This document shows, one piece after another, positions 46,938 through 58,854 of a stretch of DNA of 64,000 bases. Under the pieces are notes generated by a model. The model saw nothing but the letters and a program-made list of their open reading frames with translations. It had not been told where the DNA came from and did not search any database. The position numbers and the translations under genes are program-made. Origin of the DNA: Epiperipatus broadwayi (lineage: Eukaryota > Onychophora > Udeonychophora > Euonychophora > Peripatidae); contig JAQFVV010000021.1 in the NCBI GenBank assembly GCA_028023455.1, forward strand, positions 5,854,853-5,918,852, given 5' to 3'. How positions within the stretch are numbered: position 1 is the first letter of the stretch; each line of letters opens with the position of its first letter.

Positions 46938-47300
46938 AGACTTCAAACCATTCAGAGAAGTATGGAGAGATGCAAGTTGGTAGTAACAAGAAGAAATCGA
47001 AAATGCAATATATGGATGAGAACAAAAAGGTGTTACTGACCTTATTAAAAAAAATAAAAGATTGAAATTGAGTTGGGCTGGACATATTGCTAGAAGAGAT
47101 GATAATAGATGGACAATTGACATCTTAAACTGGATTCCAAGAGATTGTAAAAGACCCAGAAAGAGACCACATCTGAGATGGATGGATGAGATAAAAAAGT
47201 GTGCAGGGGTGATGTGGAAAAGATAATCTAAAAATCAGAGAAGACGGGTTGAACTTTAAGAGACCTTCATTCTGCAATGGATTGATAATGGTTGTTGATG
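46938..47300 (+). pseudogene. RTE C-terminal region, interrupted
   Basis: LQTIQRSMERC, KRLKLSWAGHIARRDDNRW-like and WIPRDCKRPRKRPHLRWMDE-like segments can be read in shifting frames, matching the intact 3' part at 22361-22700. Several indels and stops are present. Confidence 0.75.
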
Positions 47301-47462
47301 ATATGTGTAATAAATTAAAGAGGTATCAAATCTTTAAAATTGCCATCTAAAATTATATAATAATTATTTATTGTTAATGATAAAATGGACTAATCTCACA
47401 AGGCCTAAGTTTTTAAATTCACTCTTTGTCATCAATATATATATAATCTTATATTTTCACAT

Positions 47463-47570
47463 TTACATCTCCATTTATATATGATGCAATTTTGATTTAA
47501 GAAATGAGATTCATAAGCAAAAACCTCATTTCTTAAATCAAAATTGCATAATATATAAATGGAGATGTAA
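47463..47570. repeat. Hairpin, arms of about 46 bp
   Basis: TTACATCTCCATTTATATAT (from 47463) and on to AAATGAG return as complement at 47525-47570, with a 16-base loop. Confidence 0.8.
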
Positions 47571-49256
47571 AGATAATAGTAGATATATATGAGAATACAG
47601 ATGTACATTGGAGAAGAAAACTAAAAAACATTTGCAGTTATTAAAAAGAGTTCAAAAACGCTAAACAAAATTGTAATGGAAATAATAACGTTTCACCAAT
47701 GGTTTTTTATGATCATAATAGATTATGTATATATGGTTTTAATTTTTATTATAATAACATGAACATATTACAAACTGAGAGAAACAATAATAAAATAAAA
47801 ATAAAAGAAGCTACGTTAATATATAAATGTAAGCATGACTTAATAAATAGGTAGGCAGCAAATGTAAAAATCAATGAATCATGGTAAGATTAAACTTTGA
47901 AAGTGTGTTGAAGATACCTTAAAAAAAGAATTAGTGTTAGTTGACAAAGACTATAAAGCTAGTCGAAAGTCCTCCTACGTAGATATAAAAATTTTTAAAG
48001 TTGTTTTTTATACGTATTTATTTTACTGTATTTATTAATATTTAATTCCATGATTACATATATAATTTCAAAGAAATAGCCTTACATATACATATATAAT
48101 TTGTAGATATATTTTGAAGTTATCACTTTAATTTATTGTATTATTTATGGTGACACTAATTTGTGTAATATATATAATTATACACTATAGTAGTCTCATA
48201 TTTGTTGCCATTTGCTTTCAAAGCATTATATGATTATCTGCGACTATAGATAATAGAAAGTATTGCTACAATTTATTTAAAAAAATATACACATTACAAC
48301 ATCAATACAAATTGATTAGCACAAAAATCGAATGTGATAATTGTGAAAAAGACTAAATAGAAATAAGTTAAAAGATAAAGAATTAAAATATCGACAAAAT
48401 TAATTAATGCAAAAATTTAATATGGTAATTATGAAATATTTAGCATATTGTTAAATTAAAAGATAAAGAAAGAAAGCCATCTGAGAGTACAATAGGAGGA
48501 GATATCAGAGAGACAATTTATTACCGCATTTATACAGATAGGCATATATAAAATGTATGAAATTTTATGCATTTTCAATTTTTTTATTTTTTATTTAATA
48601 GTCTTTTTTCAAGTTAAAGCTACCATAAATGATGAGTTGAAAAATACAGTGATATTACTGTATTGTATTTGCTAAAAATCTGCAACAAATACTTTCAAAA
48701 AAAGTTTCTATAAAAAGCTGTTTTATTGTCTTTGAATCAAATTTTATAGTTTTTATTAATTGAACAAAACATATTAAATTTATCTTGCCCATTTCTTTCT
48801 TTTTTTTTTTTTTACAGTCTAGAAATTTATTACAAGCTTAATGAGTTTTATAATTCAATTAAATGTAAAAAATTAACAAAATAAAGTTAACGATCAGAGG
48901 AAATATTGAATTAAATAGAAAAATCGCTTTATGTAATTGATTTTATAACATTTGAGAACTTTTTTTTTTATATATAGGCACATAATGTATACACTCAAAT
49001 TAAAAAAATTAACAATAAAAATATCAAAATCAATGGACTCCTTTACCTAAATATGTTTTTTGTACACTATTTACATTTATTATATTCTCTTAATTATTCT
49101 ATACCTATAAAGCAAGCACATTTATAAGGAAAGAGTTGATTATATAAATTGTGGTTATATTTCTTATAAATATATTATCATGAAGCAAATTATATGATGC
49201 AGGGAAATAAATGTTTTATGTGGACATCTTTCTGACCAAATTCATTATCATTTATT
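47571..49256. other. Non-coding AT-rich DNA
   Basis: There are homopolymer runs (poly-T near 48801) only. No gene, RNA or repeat boundary was recognised. Confidence 0.5.
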
Positions 49257-49426
49257 TTCAACCATTATCAATCCACCGTAGGATGAAAGTCTCTCCAAGT
49301 TCAGTCCATCTTCCCCAATCTCAAGTCTCTCTCCTCCACATCACCCTAGTACACTTTATTTCATCCATCTCACATGTGGTCTATTTCTAGGTCATTTATA
49401 ATTTCTTGGACTCCAACGGTCCATCA
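49257..49426 (-). pseudogene. RTE 3' end fragment
   Basis: The minus strand corresponds to the last 170 or so bases of the RTE coding end (CAACCATTATCAATCCAC at the 3' tail, then the HVRWMDE and WIPRD region), heavily damaged. Confidence 0.75.
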
Positions 49427-49637
49427 CGTAAAATTCACATGAAAGTATATGAGTATACAGAAAATATTATATATTAAACAATAAGGCAATTGAATGGAAC
49501 TATTTTATATGATCTTATATAATTGAGTTGTAGGACATCATCTAATTCCCAAGCAACAAATCCATCCATGATTATATAATAAAATACTGATCCCTTGGTT
49601 GTACTATCCACTATTCAATCATTTAAACTGTTTTCAG

Positions 49638-49796
49638 ATGATGAACTTAACATGGCTTTGTAATAACAGCTTTTCAATAAGTAGCCCATTACTGGTCAAT
49701 GGCCTATCCAAATGTCCCTCAAGGAGTAGCAGTGACCTGGATTGTCAATTGTCAGATACAGAGGGTTTGAGCGATCTATTTACTAATGTCGAATAA
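49638..49796 (+). CDS. Possible terminal coding exon, unrecognised
   Basis: A splice-acceptor-like CTGTTTTCAG (49628-49637) is followed by an open frame of 52 codons ending in TAA at 49794-49796. The peptide (SSSDLDCQLSDTEGLSDLF near its end) has protein-like, serine- and acid-rich composition unlike the low-complexity frames around it. No partner exon could be placed by eye and the family is not recognised. It could be a chance frame. Confidence 0.25.
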   Translation: MMNLTWLCNNSFSISSPLLVNGLSKCPSRSSSDLDCQLSDTEGLSDLFTNVE

Positions 49797-50159
49797 TTAA
49801 CTGAGCTGGTTATAGACCAGGTACCTGAGGGGGAAAAAATTTCAGGGAAATATATATTTAAATTGCGTAATCTTTGCATCGAAAACCGTGTAACGTTCCA
49901 GCTTTAATGTGGCAGGCTGAATATAATCCTGACTCCTGGAATTATTTCTGTGGAACAATTAGATCTTTAATCCGAAACTTTATTATTGTAAAAAATAGCA
50001 TTGGTCACTGAAATTGTAAATACATATATATATAGATAAAACAAAAGTTTGATTTAACGTAATTATTCCTTTCAGCAATTGTTTCGTGTTTCTGCATGTA
50101 GGCTCTTGTTGGAAAAAGAAGACTATTATCTTTTTCTTTATGATATTACAATTTGTTTA

Positions 50160-50414
50160 TCAGTTAATTCGAAACATTAATCTCTTTTTTTTATCTGTTT
50201 GCTCTAGTTTGATGTTAATGAAAAGCTTGTTATAAGTCCTAGCTTTAACTTTATCACCGAGTCTGAAGTCAACTTGACTGCAGTGGCATCTAGGATGAAA
50301 AAGTACAGTGCGAATAATTCCCAGGTGTTTACTGAAAGAACGCAATTGAATTATAGAGTTATCAGCAGCTCTGCAATAAAGTCTTTTTATATGGGAACGT
50401 TTTAAAAATGACAA
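50160..50414 (-). CDS. Unrecognised open frame of 84 codons
   Basis: The frame has a fairly protein-like composition (HLGIIRTVLFHPRCHCSQVD, RLGDKVKARTYNK) in a slightly GC-richer patch. Several C and H residues are present but no standard finger spacing. It may belong to an unidentified transposon or be non-coding. Confidence 0.15.
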   Translation of the reverse strand: MSFLKRSHIKRLYCRAADNSIIQLRSFSKHLGIIRTVLFHPRCHCSQVDFRLGDKVKARTYNKLFINIKLEQTDKKKRLMFRIN

Positions 50415-50639
50415 GTAATTTTATATTAGAATAACATTACAGTTAAACTTTGCGCTTCAAGTGAACGAATACATTTAAATCTTTTTCTATCACATGATTG
50501 TTGCAAGGATTTTGTTGATTTGCGATATATACATACACAGTTATAATAGAAACTTAGAGATTTTAAACTAATGTGCGTCTCTTAAGATGCAACAAGTAAT
50601 TTTATACGATGCTTTATGATTAGTGAATATACTGTCCTG

Positions 50640-50935
50640 TTTGGTTTTGTACAAAATCTGGATCACAAGATCTGTGGATCGCGATAAGGTCTGTCACATC
50701 CAGTGCACAAAAATCTTACGAACTGCCGAGCAATAAATCATTTGATTATACATATATATACTGCATGTATAATCTCTTCAATAGCCAAGTAATGAAGAAA
50801 TGAATGATTTTTCTTGATCCATGGATTGCGACCAAGGTCTGACATGGTGCTCAAAAGTCTTATGAACTTCTGAGCAATAAATAATTTGATTATATATATG
50901 TTACATGCATTGCCAAAAAAATAAAGAAATTAATA
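50640..50935 (+). repeat. Two diverged units of the tRNA-like array family
   Basis: Near 50725-50745 and 50865-50885 the tail words 'cttacgaactgccgagcaataaa' and 'cttatgaacttctgagcaataaa' (both with changes) match the tails of the array at 12105-13600. The heads are too diverged to fold. Confidence 0.5.
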
Positions 50936-51095
50936 ATTTTTCTTTCTGATCCTTCTTCTTACCATGAACACCTAGTTACAATTTACTGACCTAAGGATCA
51001 GTAAGTGGTTAGGTGCTTAACTAAAGTGGCTATATAGACTGGCTATCAGTCAGATTAAGATCACAATCATTTAGAATAGTTATTATATCACTACA

Positions 51096-51589
51096 CTATA
51101 TAGCAGGAGTGGGTAAATAGCAGCCCTGAGGACCACATGCGGCCCGCTAAGAGTTTTTATGCAGCCCACCAAGGCAATCAGAAAAATTTACATTGAATTG
51201 AGATTTCCTTCCCGTGTGTGACCAAAGATTTGTTTCATATTTTCCACTAGGATGGCCATGTCAATACACATGTGCAGTGCTTTTCCAGTTGATCTGGTTA
51301 ATTTCAATTTTGTCTTTGCATTAGAAAATATATTCATTTTCAACTTTAGGGTAACCATGAACCCTCCGAAAAAATGTAAAATCAATGATGAATGTTGTGT
51401 GTTTAATGAAGAATGGACAAACAAATATTTTTTTGGTAATACAGGGAATAAAGCAGTGTGTTTATTGGGTCATGAAAAAAAGGTGCGGCCCTCCGCTAAT
51501 CTTTGCTTTCACAATGTTACTCCTGATGCAGCCCTCTGCCAATCTCTGTGGCTTCCAAGTCAAAACAATTGCACACCCCTGCTATATAG
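51096..51589 (+). mobile_element. hAT transposon remnant with 8-bp target duplication
   Basis: The element proper is 51104-51581 (478 bp). It is flanked by perfect 8-bp direct repeats CTATATAG (51096-51103 and 51582-51589), the hallmark length for hAT transposons. The ends are short inverted repeats: CAGGAGTGGGTAAA at the left, and CAGGGGTGTGCAA read inward from the right. The interior is a deletion derivative keeping the start of the transposase frame (51357-51593). It must have been moved by a transposase made elsewhere. Confidence 0.85.
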
Positions 51590-51593
51590 CTAA
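51357..51593 (+). pseudogene. N-terminal BED-finger start of a hAT transposase
   Basis: Translation from the ATG at 51357 gives NPPKKCKINDECCVFNEEW, then TNKYFFGNTGNKAVCLL. This matches the beginning of hAT transposases and their domesticated relatives (ZBED or GTF2IRD2-like), where a basic start leads into '...F.EEWT.KYFF......VCL.C', the first half of the BED zinc finger. Here the frame passes straight into the right-end sequence of the transposon after VCLL, so the second cysteine, the histidines and the whole catalytic domain are gone. It has no expected function. Confidence 0.7.
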
Positions 51594-51649
51594 ATTATAT
51601 ATCATGAAACGAGTGAATAGTTTATATGAATGAGTCACGTTGCTTTAAA

Positions 51650-52029
51650 AGTTGTTCAAAAACAGCAGTGTAGAAGGTGTCTTTTTTGACAACCACTTGC
51701 GTATCTCTGAATTATGAAAATCTTGCTGCAACAAACATTTCTCCTAAGAATCTTTTATTTACATAAAACATATGAAACCCATACTACTTGCCAATGAGTA
51801 TGATACACAATGTAAACCCTGGAAGCCATTTAATGTACATCATGGCTATCACATTACAGTAGAGAACTTCATTTGTTTTGGGCTTTTTTATATAATAAAT
51901 AACCAGCATACCATGCATCATTTGATGGAGTAGTAGAGTGACAAACTGGAACTTAAACTTCATGGATTGTGCCCAGCTTTGTGATTTCCTGTTATAAATC
52001 ACCAAAATATAGGCAATAAAATTTAATTT
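51650..52029. other. Non-coding DNA
   Basis: The minus frame at 51784-52005 lacks a recognisable domain. Nothing else is visible. Confidence 0.4.
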
Positions 52030-52250
52030 GTATATTAATATTTCTATAGAGTAATTTGCATTACTTTTACGTGGGTAATTTCTAGTCTAATGAATGACTA
52101 TTAAAAAAATTATTAATGTACTTCCATCAGATAGTTTGCTTCAAAGTTGTGAAGAGTTTGAAACTTATCAATCAATCTGAAGTGATTGTTTATCTTTCAG
52201 TTATATACTGAACAATAATAAAGTTATGGGTAAGCAAATTGTGATCTGGG

Positions 52251-52292
52251 CCAACTGATAAATGCTGTTTCAATCTGAAATGTGCATCTATT
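52251..52292 (+). ncRNA. Decayed family A hammerhead
   Basis: CCAA (52251-52254) is followed by CTGATAA (52255-52261), in which the essential G of CTGATGA is A. Then comes a partly paired stem II, GAAA and an ATC triplet. The core change should abolish cleavage. Confidence 0.55.
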
Positions 52293-52538
52293 ATATATAT
52301 ATATCTTTTTCACATAACTTTGGTCATATTTTTATGATTATATTCTTTCATAAGGCATAAAAGTGAATAGAAGCCAGTCCCTACCTTGCATTAGAGTGCT
52401 GTAGTGAAGATTATACTATAGAAATATTATTCATTAATTGAATAATCTCTAGTCTAATGAATGGCTAATAAAAATTATTAATATACTTTCATCAAGTGTT
52501 TGGATCCAAATTGTGAGAGCAGTAAGTTAATCAGAGTA

Positions 52539-53154
<616 letters not shown>

Positions 53155-53190
53155 AAAAATGATAAAGATATGCGCAAAAAAGATTATAAT

Positions 53191-53223
53191 CTGACTGATG
53201 AGTGCATGAAATGTGCATCTTGG
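53191..53223 (+). ncRNA. Family A hammerhead with deleted stem II
   Basis: CTGATGA (53195-53201) and GAA (53208-53210) are intact and ATC ends at 53219, but only GTGCAT separates the two core boxes. The nine bases forming the inner stem II and loop are missing, so folding is compromised. Confidence 0.5.
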
Positions 53224-53697
53224 GAATCATACATCTTTTTCATATGTCTTTGGTCATATGATCATGATTACATCTCTTCCACAAGATGTTAAAAGTGGAT
53301 AAAAACAGTCCCTATCTTTCATGAGAATGGTATAATAAAAATTACACTACAGAAATATTATTCAATAAGTAAACGATCTCTAGTCTAATGAATACCTAAT
53401 AAAAGATATTAATTTGTATATTTATTGGTTCTAAATTCAGTTATATCATATCTAATTCAAAATTATCTTTGTAGATATTAGATAAACTTTTATAAAATAA
53501 TGTACTTAAGTACTAATTGAAAATTTGTAAACGTAGTCTAACATAGATTACATAAGCTAACTTAATTGGACCTTCCAAAATAAAAAGTTACCTACTCTTG
53601 CTCCAGATATTTTACCTTATTTTATTTTGAGTTCTCAAAATTATTATGCTTTTATTTTTTAAAAATAGAATATTGTTATTTTTATTCATAAGAGATT

Positions 53698-53802
53698 CAT
53701 ATATTAGGAAGCGTTAGTGGCCGAGTGGTTAGCACAGCTGCCTTTACCAGCAGTGGTCCTGGGGCTCACTTCCGGCCGACGCTTTGACACATATATTAGG
53801 AA
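53698..53802 (+). mobile_element. Very short tRNA-like SINE with 13-bp target duplication, family S
   Basis: The insert 53711-53789 is only 79 bp. It is flanked by identical CATATATTAGGAA at 53698-53710 and 53790-53802. It starts GCGTTAGTGGCCGAGTGG with an A-box-like GGTTAGCAC, has CAGCTGCC, and ends in CTTCCGGCCGACGC, whose final ACGC pairs with the first GCGT. The B box is decayed (GGCTCACTTCC). It has no tail beyond TTTGACA. The duplication shows retroposition. Confidence 0.8.
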
Positions 53803-53831
53803 TTAATTGTTGTGACTTTATTCAGACAAAG

Positions 53832-53968
53832 ACCTCAAATAGTATTTAGCACAGTTGGTAGATCACCCAATTTGGGACAGGAGGTTCGATTCTAGCACTC
53901 ATAGTTCTGGCATTGAAACTTCTTATGAACTCCTGAGTAATAAAGCCATTGACATTTTTATTACTTAA
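53832..53968 (+). repeat. Single tRNA-like unit of the array family
   Basis: TTTAGCACAGTTGGTAGATC and a good B box GAGGTTCGATTCTAGC (53881-53896) are followed by the array tail words 'cttatgaactcctgagtaataaagcc' (with changes). This single copy has the best A and B boxes of the family, so the array at 12105 probably arose from such a SINE. Confidence 0.65.
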
Positions 53969-53976
53969 TTTTTTTC

Positions 53977-54053
53977 ATGTGTCATAGCATCGGCCAGGAA
54001 GCGAACCCACTAACCCGGGACAACTGCTTGTAAGGCAGCTGTGCTGACCTCCA
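53977..54053 (-). mobile_element. tRNA-like SINE, family S, truncated
   Basis: The minus strand carries CAGCACAGCTGCCTTAC, CCCGGGTTAG and GGGTTCGCTTCC, then GGCCGATGC. The 5' end (A-box start) is cut off near 54053. Confidence 0.7.
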
Positions 54054-55025
54054 GACAGTCTAACAAAAAAAATGTATGAATCATAATCAATTAATAGTTC
54101 AGCTTTAATAATAAACTGACATTAATACTTTAAATCAGTATGGTCAGAGAGAATTAGAATAGTCAATTGTGCCAACAGCATAAAATTATAAAGATATTAC
54201 ATCCATACCGTAGATATGCCACATAAGTTAAAAACTATGTAGAGAGTTAGATATGAAAAATAACACCACTATGAGTTGTTATTTATAAATGCTGACAAAA
54301 TCTACTAATAAAAATTAACATCAGGATATCTATAAGTTCAGCATTATTAGTTTAACTCAAAAGTAGAGAGATGAACAGAATAATTAAAACATTTTGCATA
54401 AAACTCAGTCTGGGTCTCTGCCTTCTGAATCATTAATCATTTGATTTTTTTTTAATAAGAAAAAAAGGGGGAAGATGATTTAACTATTGAATTTGTATAT
54501 TGTATTCATCATTTTTCTCAATCAACAAATTTAAATATTTTTAACAATTAATAAATATATAGCATCAGATGTGATGCCATAATATGCTTCAAAAATGCAT
54601 TAATGCAAATATCTTACAATTCCAATTTTTAACGCATATCTAATCAAGTGTTCACAAAATTCCAGCTATCATCTGGAATTATTTTTGGTTAATTTCTGTG
54701 GCAGCTGGAATTTTATGGATTCTACTGTGAGGTTTGAAAACATAGTGGATGGTAGCTTTTGATTCTTCTGTTTTGGAGATTATTTGCTAAAAAGATACTT
54801 TGATCTCTTCATTCTCATCTAGAGCTATTGATTGTTCAGGTTTGTAAGAGATGACTGGCTCTAGAATTGGAAAAAAAATTGCCTTTAAATGATATATTGA
54901 TAAGCATGCAAAAAAATTAATGTTATTGTTGTTACTTTAGATTCTTAATACCAAATTTCTTCACCCATCTTTAAAGTTTGAATAATCAAAGGGTACCAGA
55001 GAGGGTAGTATTATAATATTCACAT
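54054..55025. other. Non-coding DNA
   Basis: No gene, RNA or repeat boundary was recognised. Confidence 0.45.
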
Positions 55026-55064
55026 CTCCAGACCACTTTTTAGCTTTTGCCTTCATCAATAGGG
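55026..55064 (-). ncRNA. Decayed family B hammerhead relic
   Basis: On the minus strand the first core box reads TTGATGA instead of CTGATGA and GAA reads AAA. A-GGC, loop AAAA, GCT-A and the GTC triplet followed by TGGAG remain. It shows the age and spread of family B but cannot cleave. Confidence 0.5.
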
Positions 55065-55230
55065 ATTTAGGATTCAAATCTGGAACTGATGTAGTTACAA
55101 GTGTAGCATCCATTTTTTACTCATAAATAATATCCCCAAAGAGCTTAATGTTTTAAAACCAAGTTAACTCATTTGCATAGTTATAGATATGGCAACAAAT
55201 CAGGTTATTTATAAATATAAAAAATATATA

Positions 55231-55238
55231 GAGAGGTC

Positions 55239-55282
<44 letters not shown>

Positions 55283-55290
55283 GACCTCTC
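55231..55290. repeat. 60-bp palindrome with TA core
   Basis: GAGAGGTCTT (55231-55240) and AAGACCTCTC (55281-55290) are exact complements enclosing an uninterrupted TA run, so the whole 60 bp is a perfect palindrome. Confidence 0.85.
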
Positions 55291-57158
55291 AATTTATTTT
55301 TTAATTTTGGTGCATTATCTTAAATATTACAGCAAAAAGTAAATGCAAATTGCATAAATGCACTAGTTACATATTTGAATAATAATTCCTTACTAATGAA
55401 GGCAAAAATCAAAAACTGGTGTGGATATATAATCTGATATCCACTGCTTTCTCAGGCTTTTGACAAGTATAGATAGGATGTACACGGTTTTTGGAAGCAT
55501 ATAAATAAACTGCAGTATATTGTTGCTGGTATATTACCATGAACTGATTTTTTTTTTAAAGCAACATTGCATGATTTATTATTATAAACGTTTGCTTCTT
55601 AAAACTATTAATACCTTCTGTATTTTTGGTATATAGTTGGAATGGAACCAGTTCAGTTTTTCAGTGACTTTATTTTATGGACTTCACTTAATTATTTGGA
55701 ATCACACTTTTCTGTATCAATAATTATTAGCTTTCTTATCTGAGTATTACTTAGTATGAGGGCGCTTTGAAAGTTATAATTGACTATATTAGTCTACATT
55801 CAGAACAGATTACGTTTACCTGTTTGATGGGGTTTATTTAAATTTCTTTGCATTAATAATTTTATTCTTTGTAGTCAAGTTGTAATCGTTAATGTCTATA
55901 TAAACAATCTTTAATGTCTATATAAACATATTAGACTTTATATAAAGGTAAATTTTCATCGTTATTGTTTAAAGGAGACTGCCATGACAACGGATTGAGA
56001 TTGTTAATTGTTATTGATATTGGTATTGGGTAAGTGTTGACTGCTTTCTTCTATTTATAAATAATGTACATAATGTTTGTGTTTGTGGATTCATAGATCA
56101 TTGTGTTTACAATTATATTTATGTTCTGTGCATATATATGTATTTTGCAAAAAAATAAAATTCTGCAAATTTTTATCTGTTAATATCTTTTAATATATCC
56201 GGGAAATTTTAAATTTAATCTTTGAAATATTTATTATTTTGAGTATATTTCAAAAATGGAAGTTTGCAGTTCCTGTTTTGTTTAATAAACAACTATTACT
56301 TAAAACTTAAACCTTTATCATTAATTTATATATAGTTTAAATAACTTTCTTTCCTGCATACACAGTATACTAACACATACATACTGCATAATTTTAAATA
56401 AACTTTAAAAAAAAAAATTAATATATAGCTGATTTTACAAAAGAATGTTTTAGTATTTGTTGTGAGTTTTGTTAAAATAATTATTCCTTATATATAATCA
56501 TTTATTTGGTGGTCAAATAACTGAACACATAGATTAACTGGTTTCTTTTTAATTTTCTACTACTGATTAAAGGATCTACCTGACTTGCCAAAAACATCCA
56601 TTGGTATTTGAGTATGAGACAGTAACCTTTGAAATCTTTTTAAGTCATAAAATTAAGCTATTTTTTAAGTAAGTCACCCATAGCTGATTTAAATAGGCAA
56701 CCAGGATATATATTTTTAGATAAGTGACTTATAGACAATTTAAATAGCCGATCTTATTAGACATTTATTATTAGTCAGTGAATAAGTTTTCTGGCTCTTC
56801 TTGACTAGAAAATTAAGGAATTTAAGATTTATCTGTGTTGGTAAATGAATATTTAAAAAACAAAACAAAATACAAAGTACAAATGTTGGGAGGGGTCACA
56901 CTCTAATAGGTTCTGAAATCACAGTTATCTTTAAGTGGAAATCAGTTTAGAAAGTTATAGCTTATAAATCTTTCGCTATCACAGCTGTACTAAAATACTT
57001 AAATGCATTAGAAAAATGTCAATCTCAAATTTATCTACTTAATGTCCCTTCAGATATTACTAAATTTTCACATTATTGTTTTTCTGCTTGTACCCACTAC
57101 AACTGATTCCAAAATTTTCTGGAGTAAACTAAATTGAATGATTTTCTATTTAGAAGGT
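55291..57158. other. Non-coding DNA with a family D copy
   Basis: The family D copy lies at about 55970-56050 (GGATTGAGATTGTTAATTG and following). A diverged tandem pair, about 56668-56755, shares 'gatttaaataggc' and 'caatttaaatagcc'. No gene is visible. Confidence 0.45.
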
Positions 57159-57454
57159 CATTGGACATTTGAATACTGAAAATGTTAGTGATGAATCACA
57201 ATCCACATACTTTTGGACTCTTGATTTCATCACTCTATTGTTGCACTAAACTATGGTTGGAGAACGTTCCTGTAAATATCTTTCTATCAACATAAAATTT
57301 AAAATACATTGGACATTTGAATACTGAAAATGTTAGTGATGAATCACAATCCACATACTTTTGGACTCTTGATTTCATCACTCTATTGTTGCACTAAACT
57401 ATGGTTGGAGAACGTTCCTGTAAATATCTTTCTATCAACATAAAATTTAAAATA
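57159..57454. repeat. Identical 148-bp tandem duplication
   Basis: Copies 57159-57306 and 57307-57454 appear identical base for base. The lack of differences points to a very recent duplication or an assembly artefact. Confidence 0.85.
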
Positions 57455-58147
57455 CATTTAACTTCCATAATGCACTATCCTCGCTTCCCTTTCTATTTTA
57501 TGAATTTTTCACTTTAACTTCTTGTCTATTGGGGGCTATTTATCTTTTTAACACGTATATGGTCATAAGTCTTGGTTGTTTGAGATAAAATGGAGGATGA
57601 ATATGGACTGAAAAATCCTAAGTTAAAATCCCTCTATTTACATTAATAAAAATTGCTTTTTCCATCCTTCTTTCTTTATTATTCCTTCCCCTAAACAATT
57701 TCTCCATCATATTTCAATTCATGATTCTTAGGCACTGAAGTTATCTTCAGATTTTTTGCTTTATGTGTTTTCATTCTCCCATATGATAATTGATATTCTT
57801 TACATCTCTTTTATTGAACACCAAGATTTACCAATATATGTCTCACAAAACTAAATTATTTTATATATTCTTTTATGTTCTTGATTAATCCAATCTTTGA
57901 TATTATTATGTAGCTTGCTTATATTGGGTAGTACACTATATGTATCATGGAATATATTCAAAACAAATATCTTTTCTCCAATTATTCTTGCATTTCATAT
58001 TATATGGTACTGAATTCATTTGGCACTTATATTTATGACATTATTTACATTTCTTCTAAAATTTCCTATAACTTTCACCCAATATCACACCGCATTGTTA
58101 TCATTTCCTCTTAACCATGTTTATATACCAATATACTTTGCATTTTA
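57455..58147. other. Non-coding DNA
   Basis: No supportable feature is seen. Confidence 0.45.
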
Positions 58148-58465
58148 AGAGTAACAAGAAGATATTAAAAATAAAATAAATGGATAAGAGAACAAACAGA
58201 TGTTAGTGAAATTATTAAAATAATTAAAAGACTGAAGTGGAGTTGGGCTGGAAATCATTTTAGAAAAGATGATAATAGATGGACATGTTAAAATTTAACT
58301 GGATTCTAAGAGATTGTAAAATACCTAGAAAAAGATCACACATGAGATGGATGGATGAAACAAGGAAGTGTGCTGGAGTTATATGGAAAAGACAGCCTAG
58401 AGATTGGAGAAGATTGATTAGAGAGATCTTTATTCTGTGAATAATGATTGAAAATGATGATAATT
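58148..58465 (+). pseudogene. RTE C-terminal fragment
   Basis: RLKWSWAGNHF-like, then DDNRW, WILRDCK, TRKRSHMRWMDE-like and CAGVIWKRQPR-like segments follow the same order as the ends of the copies at 22346 and 44484. The frame is broken by indels. The 3' tail is AATGATGATAAT-like. Confidence 0.8.
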
Positions 58466-58854
58466 TATCACTTTTAGATTAAAAAATATCTTAAGTTAGT
58501 CATTTTACACTTAAAAAAAAACTTCAGAATCTGGGATACATATCTTCACTAATCAATATCTTCATCAGATCTGCTTATAATTATATCTAAATATTTTATT
58601 TTTTTATTCTCATTTCCATTGTTTATTTTATATTTTTTAGTATATTAAACTTTCTTTTAGTTTACATATTCTCTTTTCTTTCCCTCATACAAACACATCA
58701 TCTAAATAATAAGTATATACTACATTATACATTAGATATGTAAATGATGTGGGTTTTAAATTTGAATAAAATAACAATATTACAGAAACAAAAGAATAAG
58801 AAGAAAAAGTTACAGAGAAATGTTAGAAAGTGTGAGAATAATATGAAATAGCAC
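58466..58854. other. Non-coding DNA
   Basis: At about 58540-58575 the minus strand has CTGATGAAGATATTG, but no GAAA box follows, so it is not a ribozyme. Nothing else is seen. Confidence 0.4.

Larger units (their letters stand above)
44484..47300 (+). mobile_element. RTE/BovB-type non-LTR retrotransposon, nearly full coding length, decayed
   Basis: Coding remnants run in the order expected for a single-ORF RTE element: apurinic-type endonuclease (44484-45250), linker (45250-45800), reverse transcriptase (45820-46590) and C-terminal region (46600-47250). The end has short TGATGATAT-like repeats (about 47292-47306), in keeping with RTE tails. Multiple stops and frame changes make it inactive. 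It matches the copies at 22346, 49257 and 58148 at protein and DNA level. Confidence 0.85.

Noticed and set aside
58540-58575. CTGATGAAG on the minus strand as another hammerhead
   Set aside because: No GAAA box, cleavage triplet or closing stem follows at a suitable distance.
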